Of a stretch of 64,000 nucleotides of DNA, positions 33,134-45,000 are shown one piece after another. The notes under the pieces are model-generated. The model was not told where the DNA came from. It did not search any database and saw nothing but the letters and a program-made list of their open reading frames with translations. Source of the DNA: Lichenostomus cassidix (lineage: Eukaryota > Chordata > Aves > Passeriformes > Meliphagidae); contig VLJF02000840.1 of assembly GCA_008360975.2 (NCBI GenBank), positions 682,001 through 746,000 of the forward strand, given 5' to 3'. How positions within the stretch are numbered: position 1 is the first letter of the stretch; each line of letters starts with the position of its first letter. The translations under genes were made by a program, and so were the position numbers.

Positions 33134-36100
33134 ATGGCCAGCGACACCGGGATGGCCGGGAAGGTGGCACTGCTCCTGTGGGGTGAGTGCCATGGGCACA
33201 GGCCTGATGCCCCAGGGATGAGCCCTGGTGAGGCAGAGAGCAGTGGGGAGGGGGCACAGGGGGCTGTGTGGTCCCCTGAGGTCCCCAGTGCCACCAGAGC
33301 CAGTCTGTGGGGGTGGACGGTGGTGGGGTGTCTGTGGGGACAGAAATGGGAGGACAGGAATGAGGGGACTGAGATCTGAGGACAAGGATATAATGACAGG
33401 CTCAATGGGGGTGGGAAAGCTGTCATGACAGGGACAGGGGGATAGGGATAAGAGGACAGGGATAAGGAGACAAACACATTGTGGATAAGCCATGGGGCTG
33501 GTGGGGGTGACTTGTGACAGCATGGGATATCTGTGGTGTCCCCAAGTCCACAGTGTCCCCATGCCCCTAGCCCAGGGTGGTTGCAGTGTCCCTGTCCCTG
33601 AGATGTCCACGCCGCATGGATCTGGTGCATGGGCAGCTGTGACACAGACATGTTCCCCAGCCTCTCCAGATCTGTTCAGGATCATCTGTTAGCACTTTCT
33701 CACAAGAACTGATGTCCCACTGAGGACAGTTTGGGGACAACCCCCACACCCCATGCCCTGGGTTCTGCTGTCACCGCAGTGCCACATCCACCCAGACCCT
33801 CTCCCTTCTTCCTTCCAGCCCAGACCCTCAGCCTCGCTGGTGAGTCCTCAGGAGAATGCCATGTCCCCACCCTGCTGTCCCCAGCCCCACGATGGCCCTG
33901 GCAGGCTGGTGTCCCCTGTCACCCACAGGTGCCCAAACCACCCAGCTCCTCGTGGAGCCCCCCTGGATGCCAGCGGTGCTGTGGGACAATGTGACACTGT
34001 CCTGCCAGGGCTTGGGGACATCTGGTGCCACCACTTGGTACAAGAACAGGGAGCACTGGTGGAAGAAAGGACCCGATCACTTCCTTGTCACTGAGAGTGG
34101 CACCTACACGTGTGAGAGACCTGGCACCGGGCTCAGTCCCCCTGTGCGCATCTTAAATGGTGAGGGGGCGATGGGTTCCCTGGCGGTGTCCCCAAGGGCT
34201 CTGGGTGAGCTCTGTGTCACACCCCTCATGTGACGAGAGCCAATCCCCTGAACACGGGGACATCCCAGAGCATCCCAGTACAATGAGACTGTCATCCTGG
34301 CAATGGGGGACCCTGGTGCCTCCCACAGAGTCCCCAGATGTGACAAGTCCCCCTGTCCCACAGAACGTCTGGTGCTGCAGGTGCCAGCGCAGGTGCTGCT
34401 GGAGGGGGACACGGTGACACTGCGCTGCCGGGGCTGGCGGGACAACACCGTCACTGGGGTGCGATTTTACCGTGAAGAGGAGGATCTGGGGGGACGCCTC
34501 AATGGGACCGAGCTGTCACTGTCCCCCCTGCAGCTGCACCACAGTGGCCGCTACCGCTGCGGGGGCTGGGTGAGCTTGGGGCCATCACAGAGCTGGGAGA
34601 AGTCGGCACTGGTGACAGTGACAGTGACAGTGCACAGTGAGTGTGGGAATAGGGGTGGGAAACCCCAACATCTTCCCAGGGTTCCCTCACCACTGTGTGC
34701 ATCTCTCATCCCTCCCTTCACCCCTCCCTGGGTCATCCACACCTTCCCATGTCCCTCCCAGCCCAGGTCCCTCCATCTCTACCCAGGTCCCTCTCCAGGT
34801 CCCTCTGCTCCTCCTTGGTCTCCCTTTCCATTTCCCAGCTTCATCTTCTGCTCTCCCTTCCCTACCTGGGCCACATCCCCCAGCCCCTCCCTGGGCTCTC
34901 CCCACCCCTCTCTGGGCTCCCCACATCCCTCCCTGGGTCTTCTCTGTCCCATCTCTTGTCTCTCATCCCTGCCTGCATCAACCCCACCCCTCCCTGGATC
35001 CCTTTCTTGCTCAATGGGATCTCCTCTATCCCCTTTGTACTCCCCTTTTGCCACTCCCTGAGTCCCACACACCTCATGGGTCCCCCATCCTATCCATGTC
35101 CCCCTGCAGAGGTCTCACTCTCGGGAGTGTCCCTGTTGGCACAACACCCCGGGGGACAGGTGGTACTGGGTGACCGCCTGGTGCTGAGCTGTGTGGTGGC
35201 AATGGGGACAGGTCCCCTCTCCTTCTCCTGGCACCAAGAGAGCTCAGGGACACTGCTGGGCACTGGCCCCCACCTGGAGCTGAGCCATGTTGGGGACAAG
35301 GACAGCGGCCACTACTGGTGCCGGGCCAGCGACAGGGACAGTGTGGCCGAGAGCCCCACACTGAATGTCACCGTCCAAGGTGAGTGGGACCCTCGGGCTG
35401 GGGATGACCCACCCATGGCATCCCCCATCCCACCTCAGGTCACAGCCCCTGCCACTGCAGGTCACAGTCCTAGGTATCTGTGGCTCTGGCTCTGGATGCT
35501 CCCACCACAGCATCCCCACCAGAGAACGCTTGTCAGCAAACACCACCGTATGTCAGTCATGGGTGAAGGGCACCCTCTCTCTCCAGGTGCCACCATGCAT
35601 AGAGTCCCTCATCCTACCCATCCCACCCTCATTCCCCCCTCTGCCCCTCTCTCACACAGTGTTCCAGCCCCTCCCCCAGCCTCAGCCCCGTCTCTGTCCC
35701 CGCAGTGCCCATGGCCAATGCCACCATCACCCCGGCCCCCCGGCACTCCAGGTGCACACAGGTGACCCCGTGACCCTGCACTGCTCGGTGCAGGTGGGCT
35801 CAGCACCTGTCAACTTCACCTGGCTGCATGATGGGCAGGAGGTGGCCCAGGGTCCCCTCCTGGAGCTTGGGGACATCGATGTGGGACATTCTGGCACCTA
35901 CCAGTGCATGGCCACCAACCAGCTGGATGAGCACCGTGTGTTCCAGGCGCTCAGCCCAGAGCTGGTGCTGGAGATGACACCGCGGGGACACTGGGGCACA
36001 GGTCAGATCATATGGGGTCCCTGTGGGGGCCTGTGATGTCCAGGTCATGGACGACCTGGGTTCAACCATGCTGTGTCCCTGGCAGTGTCACAGAGGGAAC

Positions 36101-36912
36101 AGAGCACAGGAGGGAAGTCCTTAAGTCACCAGGGTTTCAGGACACCTGTGGTGACAGGTGACCCCAGTGTGTGTCCCTTTGTTTCCTGCAGTGGCCGCAG
36201 GATTTGTTGGGTCCTTGTTGTTCCTGGTTCTTCTCGCGGGTGTCATCAACGGCTGTCACTGCTGGCACCACACAGGTGAGTGACAATGGGTGATTGGGGC
36301 CCCGGGAGTGGTGGGAAATCCCCCAGAGAAGGGAGGTGACAGGGCTGCACCCACAGTCTCTGATTTGGGAGGGGCTGAGCCTCCTGTGACCTCAACTCTG
36401 GGCCCTGGGCAGTCTGGGGAGGTGTTGAGGTTCATGCAGGGATGCTGGGGGTTCTTTCAGGGATCCTGGGAGAGTTTGGAGGTTCCTCCTACCGGCTGAA
36501 CTTGGGGTTTTGGGGCTCAGTGAGTTAGGGACACTAGGATAGTTCAGGGTTTCCAGGCGACATCAGGGATACTCAGGGGTCCTCGGGAGAATTGAGGCTC
36601 TGGTGAGGGTTCAGGATCCGCAAGGATGGCTGGGGGCTCCTGGGACCCCACAGTCACCTTCTGTTTTCCTTTGCAGCCACCAGGAAGCACCAGGACAGGT
36701 GAGTGGGGGGCTCCAGTCACGACCCCCCTCTCACCCAAACCCCCAGGACTTCTCATCCCCTCCCACACACTCCCTTATCCCCACAGGGCCCCCCTGGAGC
36801 CCGAAACCCCCCAGTGGAGAAACCTGAGGCAACCTATGTGGGGCTGCTGGGGCCGAATGGGCAACCGTGGGAACCCAGTGACATCTATGAAATTCTACAC
36901 GCAAAGTTTTGA
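33134..36912 (+). pseudogene. FCRL-type gene D: no D3 exon, frameshift in D5
   Basis: Exons: signal 33134-33182, mini-exon 33819-33839, D1 33929-34159, D2 34364-34636, D4 35110-35379, D5 35706-36001, transmembrane 36192-36275, juxtamembrane 36677-36698, fused tail from 36787. No D3 exon exists. The D2 exon ends in a donor and intron start resembling those of D3 in other paralogues, so a deletion probably joined them. D5 lacks one T near 35733 (exon 296 rather than 297 bp), and translation then stops at 35771-35773. The predicted product is 303 residues: signal, D1, D2, D4 and 20 residues of D5, with no membrane anchor. The two tail exons are fused without an intron, and the tyrosine-motif frame (EATYVGL, DIYEIL) does not match the splice phase. 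The poly(A) signal has decayed to GTTAAA. It is either a secreted decoy or, more likely, a decaying gene. Confidence 0.75.
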
Positions 36913-37431
36913 CACTCTGGGAAGTGGGGGGCACTGGGGACACTGGGGTTCCTCCTCCATGGCTTCTGGGGTTGCCCATCCTTTCTGTGAGGTGGCCACG
37001 AGTCATGGGAGGCTGCACAGAGCACCCAGTGCTCTCCATTCCCCCTCCCAGTAGCACAAGGGGCTCCCCCATCCCCTTTCCAGTATCTGAAGAGGAGCCC
37101 TAATCCCCATCCGAGTGCTCTGAGTAACCTCAGTGACTTCCCCATTTTCGCCCCACAGTGCTCCCAGTACCTCCAGGGGATCCCCATTCCCCCTCCCAGT
37201 GCCCCCATGCTCCCAGTGACTCTGCGTTCCCCCTTCCCAGTGCTCCCAGTACACCAGGTGGCTTCCCATCCCCCTTCCCAATTCCAAGGGAGCACAGGAC
37301 CTGTCTCCCTGCTCTTGGGACAAAAATGCAGCTTTTTGGTTAAACTGGCAGAAATGGTGTTTCTTTGTTCAGCTCTCTCGGGTTTTGGCAATGGGATTCT
37401 CCACTTTTGTGTTGCCACTAAAAACCAGGGG

Positions 37432-38055
37432 TGTATGATTAAATCCTGTAGGATTTGAGGCTCTGTTTGTTGGTTTTGGATGGTTGGGACAGAGACGAGA
37501 GATCTCTGAAGTCAGGTCTTAGAGCATGGAATTTATTGTGAAAGAGTGTGAGTGTAGGGGAGCTGCTAGGGGCTGCCAGGCAGCGCAAAGCATGTCAGAG
37601 AAGCAAGAGAGAGCGAGAGAGAGGGAGAGAGCAGGAAGAGATGAATAACAAGAGAGCAAGCTGCCGTTTGCAATACAATAAGTCATCTTCTGTGTTGAAT
37701 ATTCTAATTCTCATTAACCTATCTAGAACAAGCTACAAATCCTACAACATTTACATAAAACCTTTAAGAATCATTGCATTACCATACGGTGTTATATTTT
37801 AAACCCTAAAACCTGCTTTTTGGACCCTCTGCCAAGCAGGCAGGGTCTGCTCTGACCCTTGGACCTGTCTGCAAGCAGAGGGTATGGTTTCATCAAGAAG
37901 GGGGATTACCTTCAGTCGGCCGTACCATTGTTTTCAAGTTGTTCACTAGCTGGGGTTGGTAACTCAAAGCTTGTCTTCATTTCAGTCTCCATATCCTCAG
38001 CATCTTTTGCCAGGTAATCATATTTATAAGGCTTTCTATTTCATTGTCCCCAGCA
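37432..38055 (-). mobile_element. Solo LTR in the D downstream unit
   Basis: A 624-bp TG...CA insertion that is absent at the matching point after C. The flanks CAGGGG and GAGGGG give a target-site duplication (AGGGG). A minus-strand AATAAA lies near 37530. GA-rich low-complexity sequence is at 37600-37640. Confidence 0.75.
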
Positions 38056-38228
38056 GAGGGGCTGCTGCCCCTTCCCTCCCAGTGGAGGCACAAAAGGCAA
38101 AGATCCCAAAGGGCTGAGAGAAGAACAATTTCCTGCAAACAGCAATGACAGAAGAAAACCAACGGCAACAGCAACAAGATTCAGAATCTGAAGGGTCAGA
38201 AAAGGAGCAATTTCCAGGGAAAGCCCCT

Positions 38229-39130
38229 TGTGTTGGTTTGAAAGACAGGTGTCTGCCAAGAGAGGTTGAACCCTCCCTTAGGACAGAGAATGTGATTTTT
38301 CCCCTCCCTCCGAATTATTTAATTTTGAAAAATCAAGGGCTTTCAGGCAAAGGTATGGGAAAAAAGGAATATCAGTTCTTTACTAGTATCTAAAAACAAG
38401 CAATAACAATAATAGCAACCACAACTAGAATCAGAAACCAATAGCAGATGACTTGTGAGCTGCTGAGCCTTTTCCTGTGTGGTGTAATCACAGTTGCAAG
38501 CAGCAGGGGAGCTGTTGAGCTCCCGGCTGGGCAGGGCAGGTGCGATGACTCCCGAGCGGCTGCAGGTGGTGCTGTGGCACAGGGTCAGGTCAGCCTCAGA
38601 CAGCTGGTAATGGCGGGCAGGCTGAGAAGAGTGCAGGAAGGCAAAGCAGCTTGGAGCGGCAAAAAGCAGGGCGGCAGGGGTAGGAGCTGGCTCTCTCCCA
38701 GCTAGCTAGTGAGGTAGCAAGGATTTCTGCAGTCACAGCAGACACCGCGGTCTCGTGCGGCAGAGGGCGGGGGGCAGGCGGCAGAGGCAGCCGCACTCTC
38801 CCGGCAGCTGCTGCGAGGAAACGCAGCCTGGGGAAACATGCACTTCCCAGTGGGAAAAAGGTTGAATCAAAGCTCACCCAGCCAGGAGAAGAGGAAAAAC
38901 AGGGCACAGTTGGATTTCCTCTGGTCGCAGCTGAAAAGCAAAGAGCAGCCTCTCCTCCCAGCGTCCGAACCACAAGAGAGCGTTCCAAGGGCCGGCTCTT
39001 CCCTTACCCTGCCCTGCCCAAGCACACCTTTTGTCTTTTACAAAAGACTTGATGGCTCTAAACAATCAATTATTTGTTGCTTAGTAACAGTGATGGAGAA
39101 AAATTCTAAGCCCTTCCCCAAACTCCAACA
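38229..39130. mobile_element. LTR-type insertion with 5-bp target duplication
   Basis: A 902-bp insertion with terminal inverted ends TGTGTTGG...CCAACA, flanked by CCCCT on both sides. It is absent at the matching point after C. Part of it (38460-38640) is related to the family-2 repeats. No coding region is seen. Confidence 0.8.
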
Positions 39131-39135
39131 CCCCT

Positions 39136-41259
39136 GGAAAGGGACAAACGCCAGCACGTTTCCTCCACCAGGAGGAACCTTACAGGGCTCTGGACCTCCA
39201 TTGCTTTGATGGCCAAAGCAGCCTTCAGGAGGCTCTGCATTCTCTTCTTCCCCATCTCAAAACCCTGTCTCTCAGTTTAGAGAAAAGTTTGGGAGAGAAT
39301 GCTTGGGAATGAACATTTCCTCTGAAAAAAGGGTTTCAGCAATCCCTTCCCACTGATATGAAATGAAGTTTTAGTAGGTGAAAGTGAAAAAAGTCTGTTT
39401 ATTTGACAAACAAGGTGCCCGCGTGGCACAGGAGGGAAATAAGTAACTGTTAGATATTTAACCATCAGAATGTCACCCTCCACACACACCCCCCACACCC
39501 ACAGCAGCAAAAACAAACCCAAAATGTCAGGGGAAGGGAAAAAAACCTTCACCGGCCACATGCTAGGAAAAAAAAAGGCAGATAATTTTGTCTCAGGGAA
39601 GGGAATAAGAGTCCACACAGCAGCTTGGGGAAGAGAAAAAACAGATGGGAACCTGATGAACCTCTGACATTAGTCTCCTTCATGCTGCAGACAAGGTTGG
39701 TGAATTTTAGAGTCCTTTCTTTCAGTGGCTCAGCTTCTCTCGAGGTCCAGGGCTGGGCAGAGTTGCTCTGGCAGCTCCCCACAGGTCCTGCTGACCATCT
39801 CCCCAGGGATGATCTGATCTTCAAACCAAAAGCAAGGCGAACAGTTCCAGAAGAAACAACAGGAGCCACTGAAGAATTGCTACTGCGGGACAGTGAAAAT
39901 CTTCTTGTCTAAGCTAACACAACCCAAGCTAGCTAAAAGCAGCAATGTAGCACCTGTCTGCTCTGCAAAGCTGAGCACAAGGGAGTGAGGGTTTGGACCA
40001 AGCCCAAGCTAGAGTTCCTCCGGCTCCTGCTCCTCCCCACCTAAAGCTACAGGACGCATTTCTGGGCATAAATCAGATGATCAGGAGTAGAGACTCATTA
40101 AAAAATCACCCCCAGACACCCTCCTCTGCCATGTTCCCCCTCATTTTGAAGTCATCAATGCACTGTGGGTTTTCTGGAGCCTCACCATTTTCCAGGGCAG
40201 GCAGGATCAATCTGTGGCAGTTGAATTTCCTCTGTCTCCACAGCAGCTCTGCCAATGCCCACCAATGTCCTTTGGGGTCCCTGAAATCCCCTCTCCTGAC
40301 AGAATCTGTGCCAAGGATTCCCACGGCCACTCCCAAGGGGCTGATTTGGCCATTCCCACTTGGGGTCACATCAGCAGGATCTGTGTCCGCGGTGCTGCCG
40401 GGAGCCGTGCGGTCTCACCCTGGGCTTTCTGTGCCAGAGCTCAGCACTGCCATCGAGCTCTGCCTGCCCGCCCTGCCTGTGCCCGCTGCTGGCCAGAGGA
40501 TCCTGGCTGCCCCTGCTGACTCAGACTTGGGCAACGTCCAGTGCTGAGACTGGACAGAGCCGTGTTGTTTTGCGGGTGGAGCACCCCCTTCTTTCCCTCT
40601 CTTGCTGGTTAGTTGTTACCACCCAGGGAATTTCTGAGCTCACATCAGACCCTGCCCACTGCAAGTGAGTCCCTGCAGTTTCTGCCCTGCTGGAGCCACT
40701 AGCGCCCTTTGCTAGCTGTGGTCATAACCACAAGAAAGGGGAAAAAATAGCACTGAGTAGGTTGGAAACTTCTGTTATTGTGTTGTTTGTTTTGTTCCAT
40801 TCTATATATTTTCTAGTAAAGAACTGTTACTCCTTTTTCTACATTTTTTCCTGGAAGCCCTGTGATTTTGAAGTTAAAATAATTTGGAGAGAAGACTCTT
40901 CTTTCTGTTCCAAGAAGATTCCTGCCCTCCTTGTCAGACATTTGTCTTTTAAACTAAGACACTTTCCTATGGAAAACAGACATCCTTGGAGGCCTGGCAC
41001 CAGCGAGTGCAGGGAGGAAGGAGAGGAACGAGGGGCTGCAGGCACCTGAATGGGGATCTCAGGGAGCCCAAAGGGAATGTTGGGCTTTCGCAGAGCTGCC
41101 ATGGAGACAGAGGCAGTTCCACAGCTCAATCCCTGGCCTGGCCTCTCCCAGGACCCTTCTGCTGTGGGGCTGCTGAGGGTGGAAGAACAACAGGGTCCAA
41201 ATGACACTACAACAGGACCCCATTGGAAACTCGGCCTCGACCAGGACAAACACAAGGGT
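39136..41259. other. Intergenic region between D and A2
   Basis: 39136-39290 continues the unit shared with gene C. Beyond it I see AT-richer sequence with no gene. An imperfect inverted repeat pairs 40214-40295 with 41048-41125. No other structure is clear. Confidence 0.4.
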
Positions 41260-42083
41260 TGATGAGCTAAGGAACTGGGAGAAAACACTCCAAGGACAAA
41301 ACAGGCTGAACTTAAGCTGCTGTAAAGTGAAATTTATTACTAACAGAGTCAGAGGAGGATAATGAGAAGTAAAATAAGCCCTTAAGACACCGTTCCTGCC
41401 CCCAGCCTTCCCACTGATAGCACAGGGGGAACAGGGTATGGGGGTTTGGGTCAGTTAATCACCAGAACCTTCTTCTGCTGCTTAGGGAGAGGAGTTCTTC
41501 CCCTGCATTGCTGTGAGGTTCCTCCCATGGGAGACAGCTCTCCATGAACCTCTCCAGCATGGGTCCAAATCTCTCAAGCAGCAGCACACACACTGCTGCA
41601 ATGTGAGCTCCTTCCACAGACAGACAGACCTCCCAAAACTGCTGCAGTGTGGCTCCCTCATCCACAGGGTGCAGACCTCCGAGGCCAGGCTATTCCATCT
41701 CAGGAGCAAGGCCTCTCTCTCTATGGGGTCTCCCAGTGGATCACAGCCTCCTCCAGGCATCCACCCATTCCAGTGTGGGTCACCTTCCCATGGGCTGCAA
41801 GTGAATCTCTGCATCCCCATGGACCCCATGGGCTGCAGGGGGGCAACCTGCTTCACCATGGTCTCACCATGGCCAGAAGAGGAAATTTGGCTCTGGCACC
41901 AGGAGCACCTCCTCTCCACCTTCTCCACTGACCTTGGTGTCTCCATGTTGTTTTCCCTCACATGTTCTCACCTCCTCCTTCTTCTCTGGCTAGAATGAAC
42001 TATATATGCATGTTGTTTTGATTTTCTTCTCAAATATGTTATCACTGAGGTGTAACCAACATCTCTAATTGGCCCAGGCCACA
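41260..42083 (-). repeat. LTR-like repeat, family 3 (copy 2), abutting A2
   Basis: Related to 29710-30730; the left boundary is approximate. On the minus strand it starts TGTGGCC five bases beyond the A2 stop codon and has AATAAA near 41330. It therefore replaces the native 3' end of gene A2 and probably supplies its poly(A) signal. Confidence 0.65.
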
Positions 42084-42088
42084 TTCCC

Positions 42089-45000
42089 TTAGATTTCACT
42101 TGGTTCCTGCAGTCGCCCATGAGGTCCTGGCAGCTCTGTGTAGGTCACCTGGGGATCCTGGGGTGTGGTGGCACGGGGGGATGCTGCAAGAGACACTGGC
42201 TGTGGGATGGGGGTGGGGGTGACACCCTGGGTGACGTGTCCCTGTGTGTGCCACCCTGTACTCACCTGCCATCCTCTTGGTGAACACAACGTGGGTGTAC
42301 AGCACCTCCCCCTCCTCTGGGGTCGCTGGGGGCTCCGGGGGGACCCTGCTGGGATAAGGGGGTGTGTGGGAGGGGATGGGAGGTGTTGGGGGTTGGGATA
42401 AAAGGGGAGTCATGGCTGGAGCCTCCCACTCACCTGTCCTGGTGCTTCCTGGCAGCTGCAAAGGAAAGAGGTGGAGGTGACGGTGGGGTCCCAGGGCCAT
42501 GACCCTGCACAGGAATCCTGAACCCCACTGGACCCTCAGTTCCCCCAGGATCCGTGAGTATTTCTGAAGTGTCCAGGAACCCCTGAAACACCGCGGTGCT
42601 CTGGACCCTCTGAGCATCTAGAACCCCAAGCCTGATGGGAGGGGACTCTGCAAAGTCCCCCAGGATCCCTGAAAGAATCCCCAGCATCCCTGCTGGATCC
42701 TCCAGCACTGCCCCAAATCCTTGACAACCTTAGGCAAATGTCACAGGGGGTTTAGCACTGCCCAAGTCAAGCACTGTGATTGCTGCCCCATCACCCCCAC
42801 ATTCTAGAGGGCTGCCCACATCCCCAGGCCCCCATTGCCCCCATTGTCACCCACCCATGCTGTTCCACCGGTGCCAGGCCACAGCTACACCCAGGAGCAG
42901 GAGCAGGAACACGAGGGACCCACTGACCCCTGCAGCCACTGCTGGGGACAGAAGGGGATACATCAGCATCACGTGTCACTCTCGGCATCGTGCAGCCCTG
43001 GTGACCACATATGATCTGACCTGTGCCCCAGTGTCCCTGCGGTGTCACCTCCAGGGCCAGCTCTGGGCTGAGCGCCTGGAACACGCAGTGTTCATCCAGC
43101 TGGTTGGTGGCCACACACTGGTAGGTGCCAGAATGTCCCACATCGATGTCCCCAGGCTCCAGGAGGGGACCCTGGGCCACCTCCCGGTTGTCGCGCAGCC
43201 AGGTGAAGGTGACAGGTGCTGAGCCCACCTGCACCGAGCAGCACAGGGTCACGGGGTCACCTGTGTGCACCTGGAGTGCCGGGGAGCCAGGGGTGATGGT
43301 GGCATTGGCCACGGGCACTGCAGGGACAGAGACGGGGCTGAGGGTGGGGGAGGGGCTGGAACCTGGTGTGGGGGGATGAGGGAGTCTCTGCATGGTGGCA
43401 CCTTGACACAGAGGGTCCCCTTCACCCATGACTGTGACCGACAGTGGTGGGGGTCACACCTGGTGTAAGGTGAGGGCATGCAATGGGTGGGATGAGGGTG
43501 TGGTGAGGGATACTGTGAATGGGAGTGACCACAAGCCCGAGGGACCCTCTCACCCAGGACCATGTCTGAGGGTGATGGTGGCCGTCACCCTGTAGGGGGT
43601 GTGGATTAGTATGGGTGGGATGTGATCGATTGGTCAAAGCAGATCATGGGGGGTGTCACCCTAATCCTCAGTGTCCCACTCACTCAGGAGGGTGACGCTC
43701 AATAGGGTGACTGTGACTTGATGTGGGGTGTGGGATGTGACAGGTGGGATGAGGGAGCCATGGGTGGGATGTCCTGGGTGGAGATATCTGTACCCAGATG
43801 GTCTCAGTAACCTGAGACTGTGATGCCCAGTGGTGGGGATTCTGACCTGGGGTGGTTTGGGGATGGTGTGGGGGAGATGAGGTGGGATGGGGAATCCCAT
43901 GGGTGGGATCACCCGAGCTCGAGGGTCCCACTCACCCAGGATGGTGACATTCAGTGTGGGACTCTCAGCCATGCTGTCCCCATTGCTGGCCCGGCACTGG
44001 TAGTGGCGGCTGTCATTGTCCCCAACCTTGTTCAGCTCCAGATGGGGTCCAGTGCCCAGCAGTGTCCCCGAGCCCTCCCGGTGCCAGGAGAAGGACAGGG
44101 GTCCTGTCCCTGCGGCCACTGTGCAGTTCAGCACCAGGCTGTCACCCAGTGCCACCTGTCCATTGGGGGGTTGTGCAGACAGGGACACCTCTGATACTGG
44201 AATCTCTGTGGGGAAGACAAAGGGAATGGGGACCCTGGAGGGATGAGGGAAAGCAGGGAGCAGTGAGGGACTCACGAAAGGGAGGATCAGAGAGGGGTGG
44301 GGGGGATCACAGTGAAGAAGAAGGATGCCCAGAGATGGGGAGGCTTGGAAAGGGGTGGAAGGGAACCCAGCGAGGGATGGAAGGTTAGGAAGGGGAGACA
44401 TGGAGGGGGTTGGAGAGGACTAGAGGGAAGGTTTCGAGGAATCAGACAGGGATGGTGGGACCTTTGAATAATGCAGGTACCTAGGAGAGGGAGAGGTGTA
44501 CCTAGGGGAGGGATGAGGGGACCAGGGGAGGGATGCAGGGACCAGGGACACTCATCGGACGACCCAGGGAGGTACCTGGGGAAGGCAAGGAGGGAGGTAT
44601 AGAGAGAGTCAGCCAGGACTGGGGGTCCCGGGGAGGCTGTGGGGGTTGCCGTGCCCATCCCCGCACTCACTGCGCACCGTGACGCGGAGCCGGGCGCTGC
44701 TCTTCCACACGGCCCCCCCCTCGGAGCGCACCTCGCAGCTGTAACTGCCCGAGTGGGAGACCCCCACGGCGGGCAGCAGGAGCTGCGGGGACCCCTGCGG
44801 GCCCCCCAGCAACTGCCCGTCCCGGTAGAAGAGGTGCAGGAGGGGGGCTCGGGGCCGCAGGGGGCTGGGGGTGCTGAGGCAGCTGAGATTCAGGGGGGAC
44901 CCCTCGGTGGGCTCGGGGGGACCCTCCAGCTCCAGCACCGGCACCGAGAAGAGCTCTGGGAAGGAGATGGGAGGTGGGGATGTGACTCTGAGTCTGCTGG

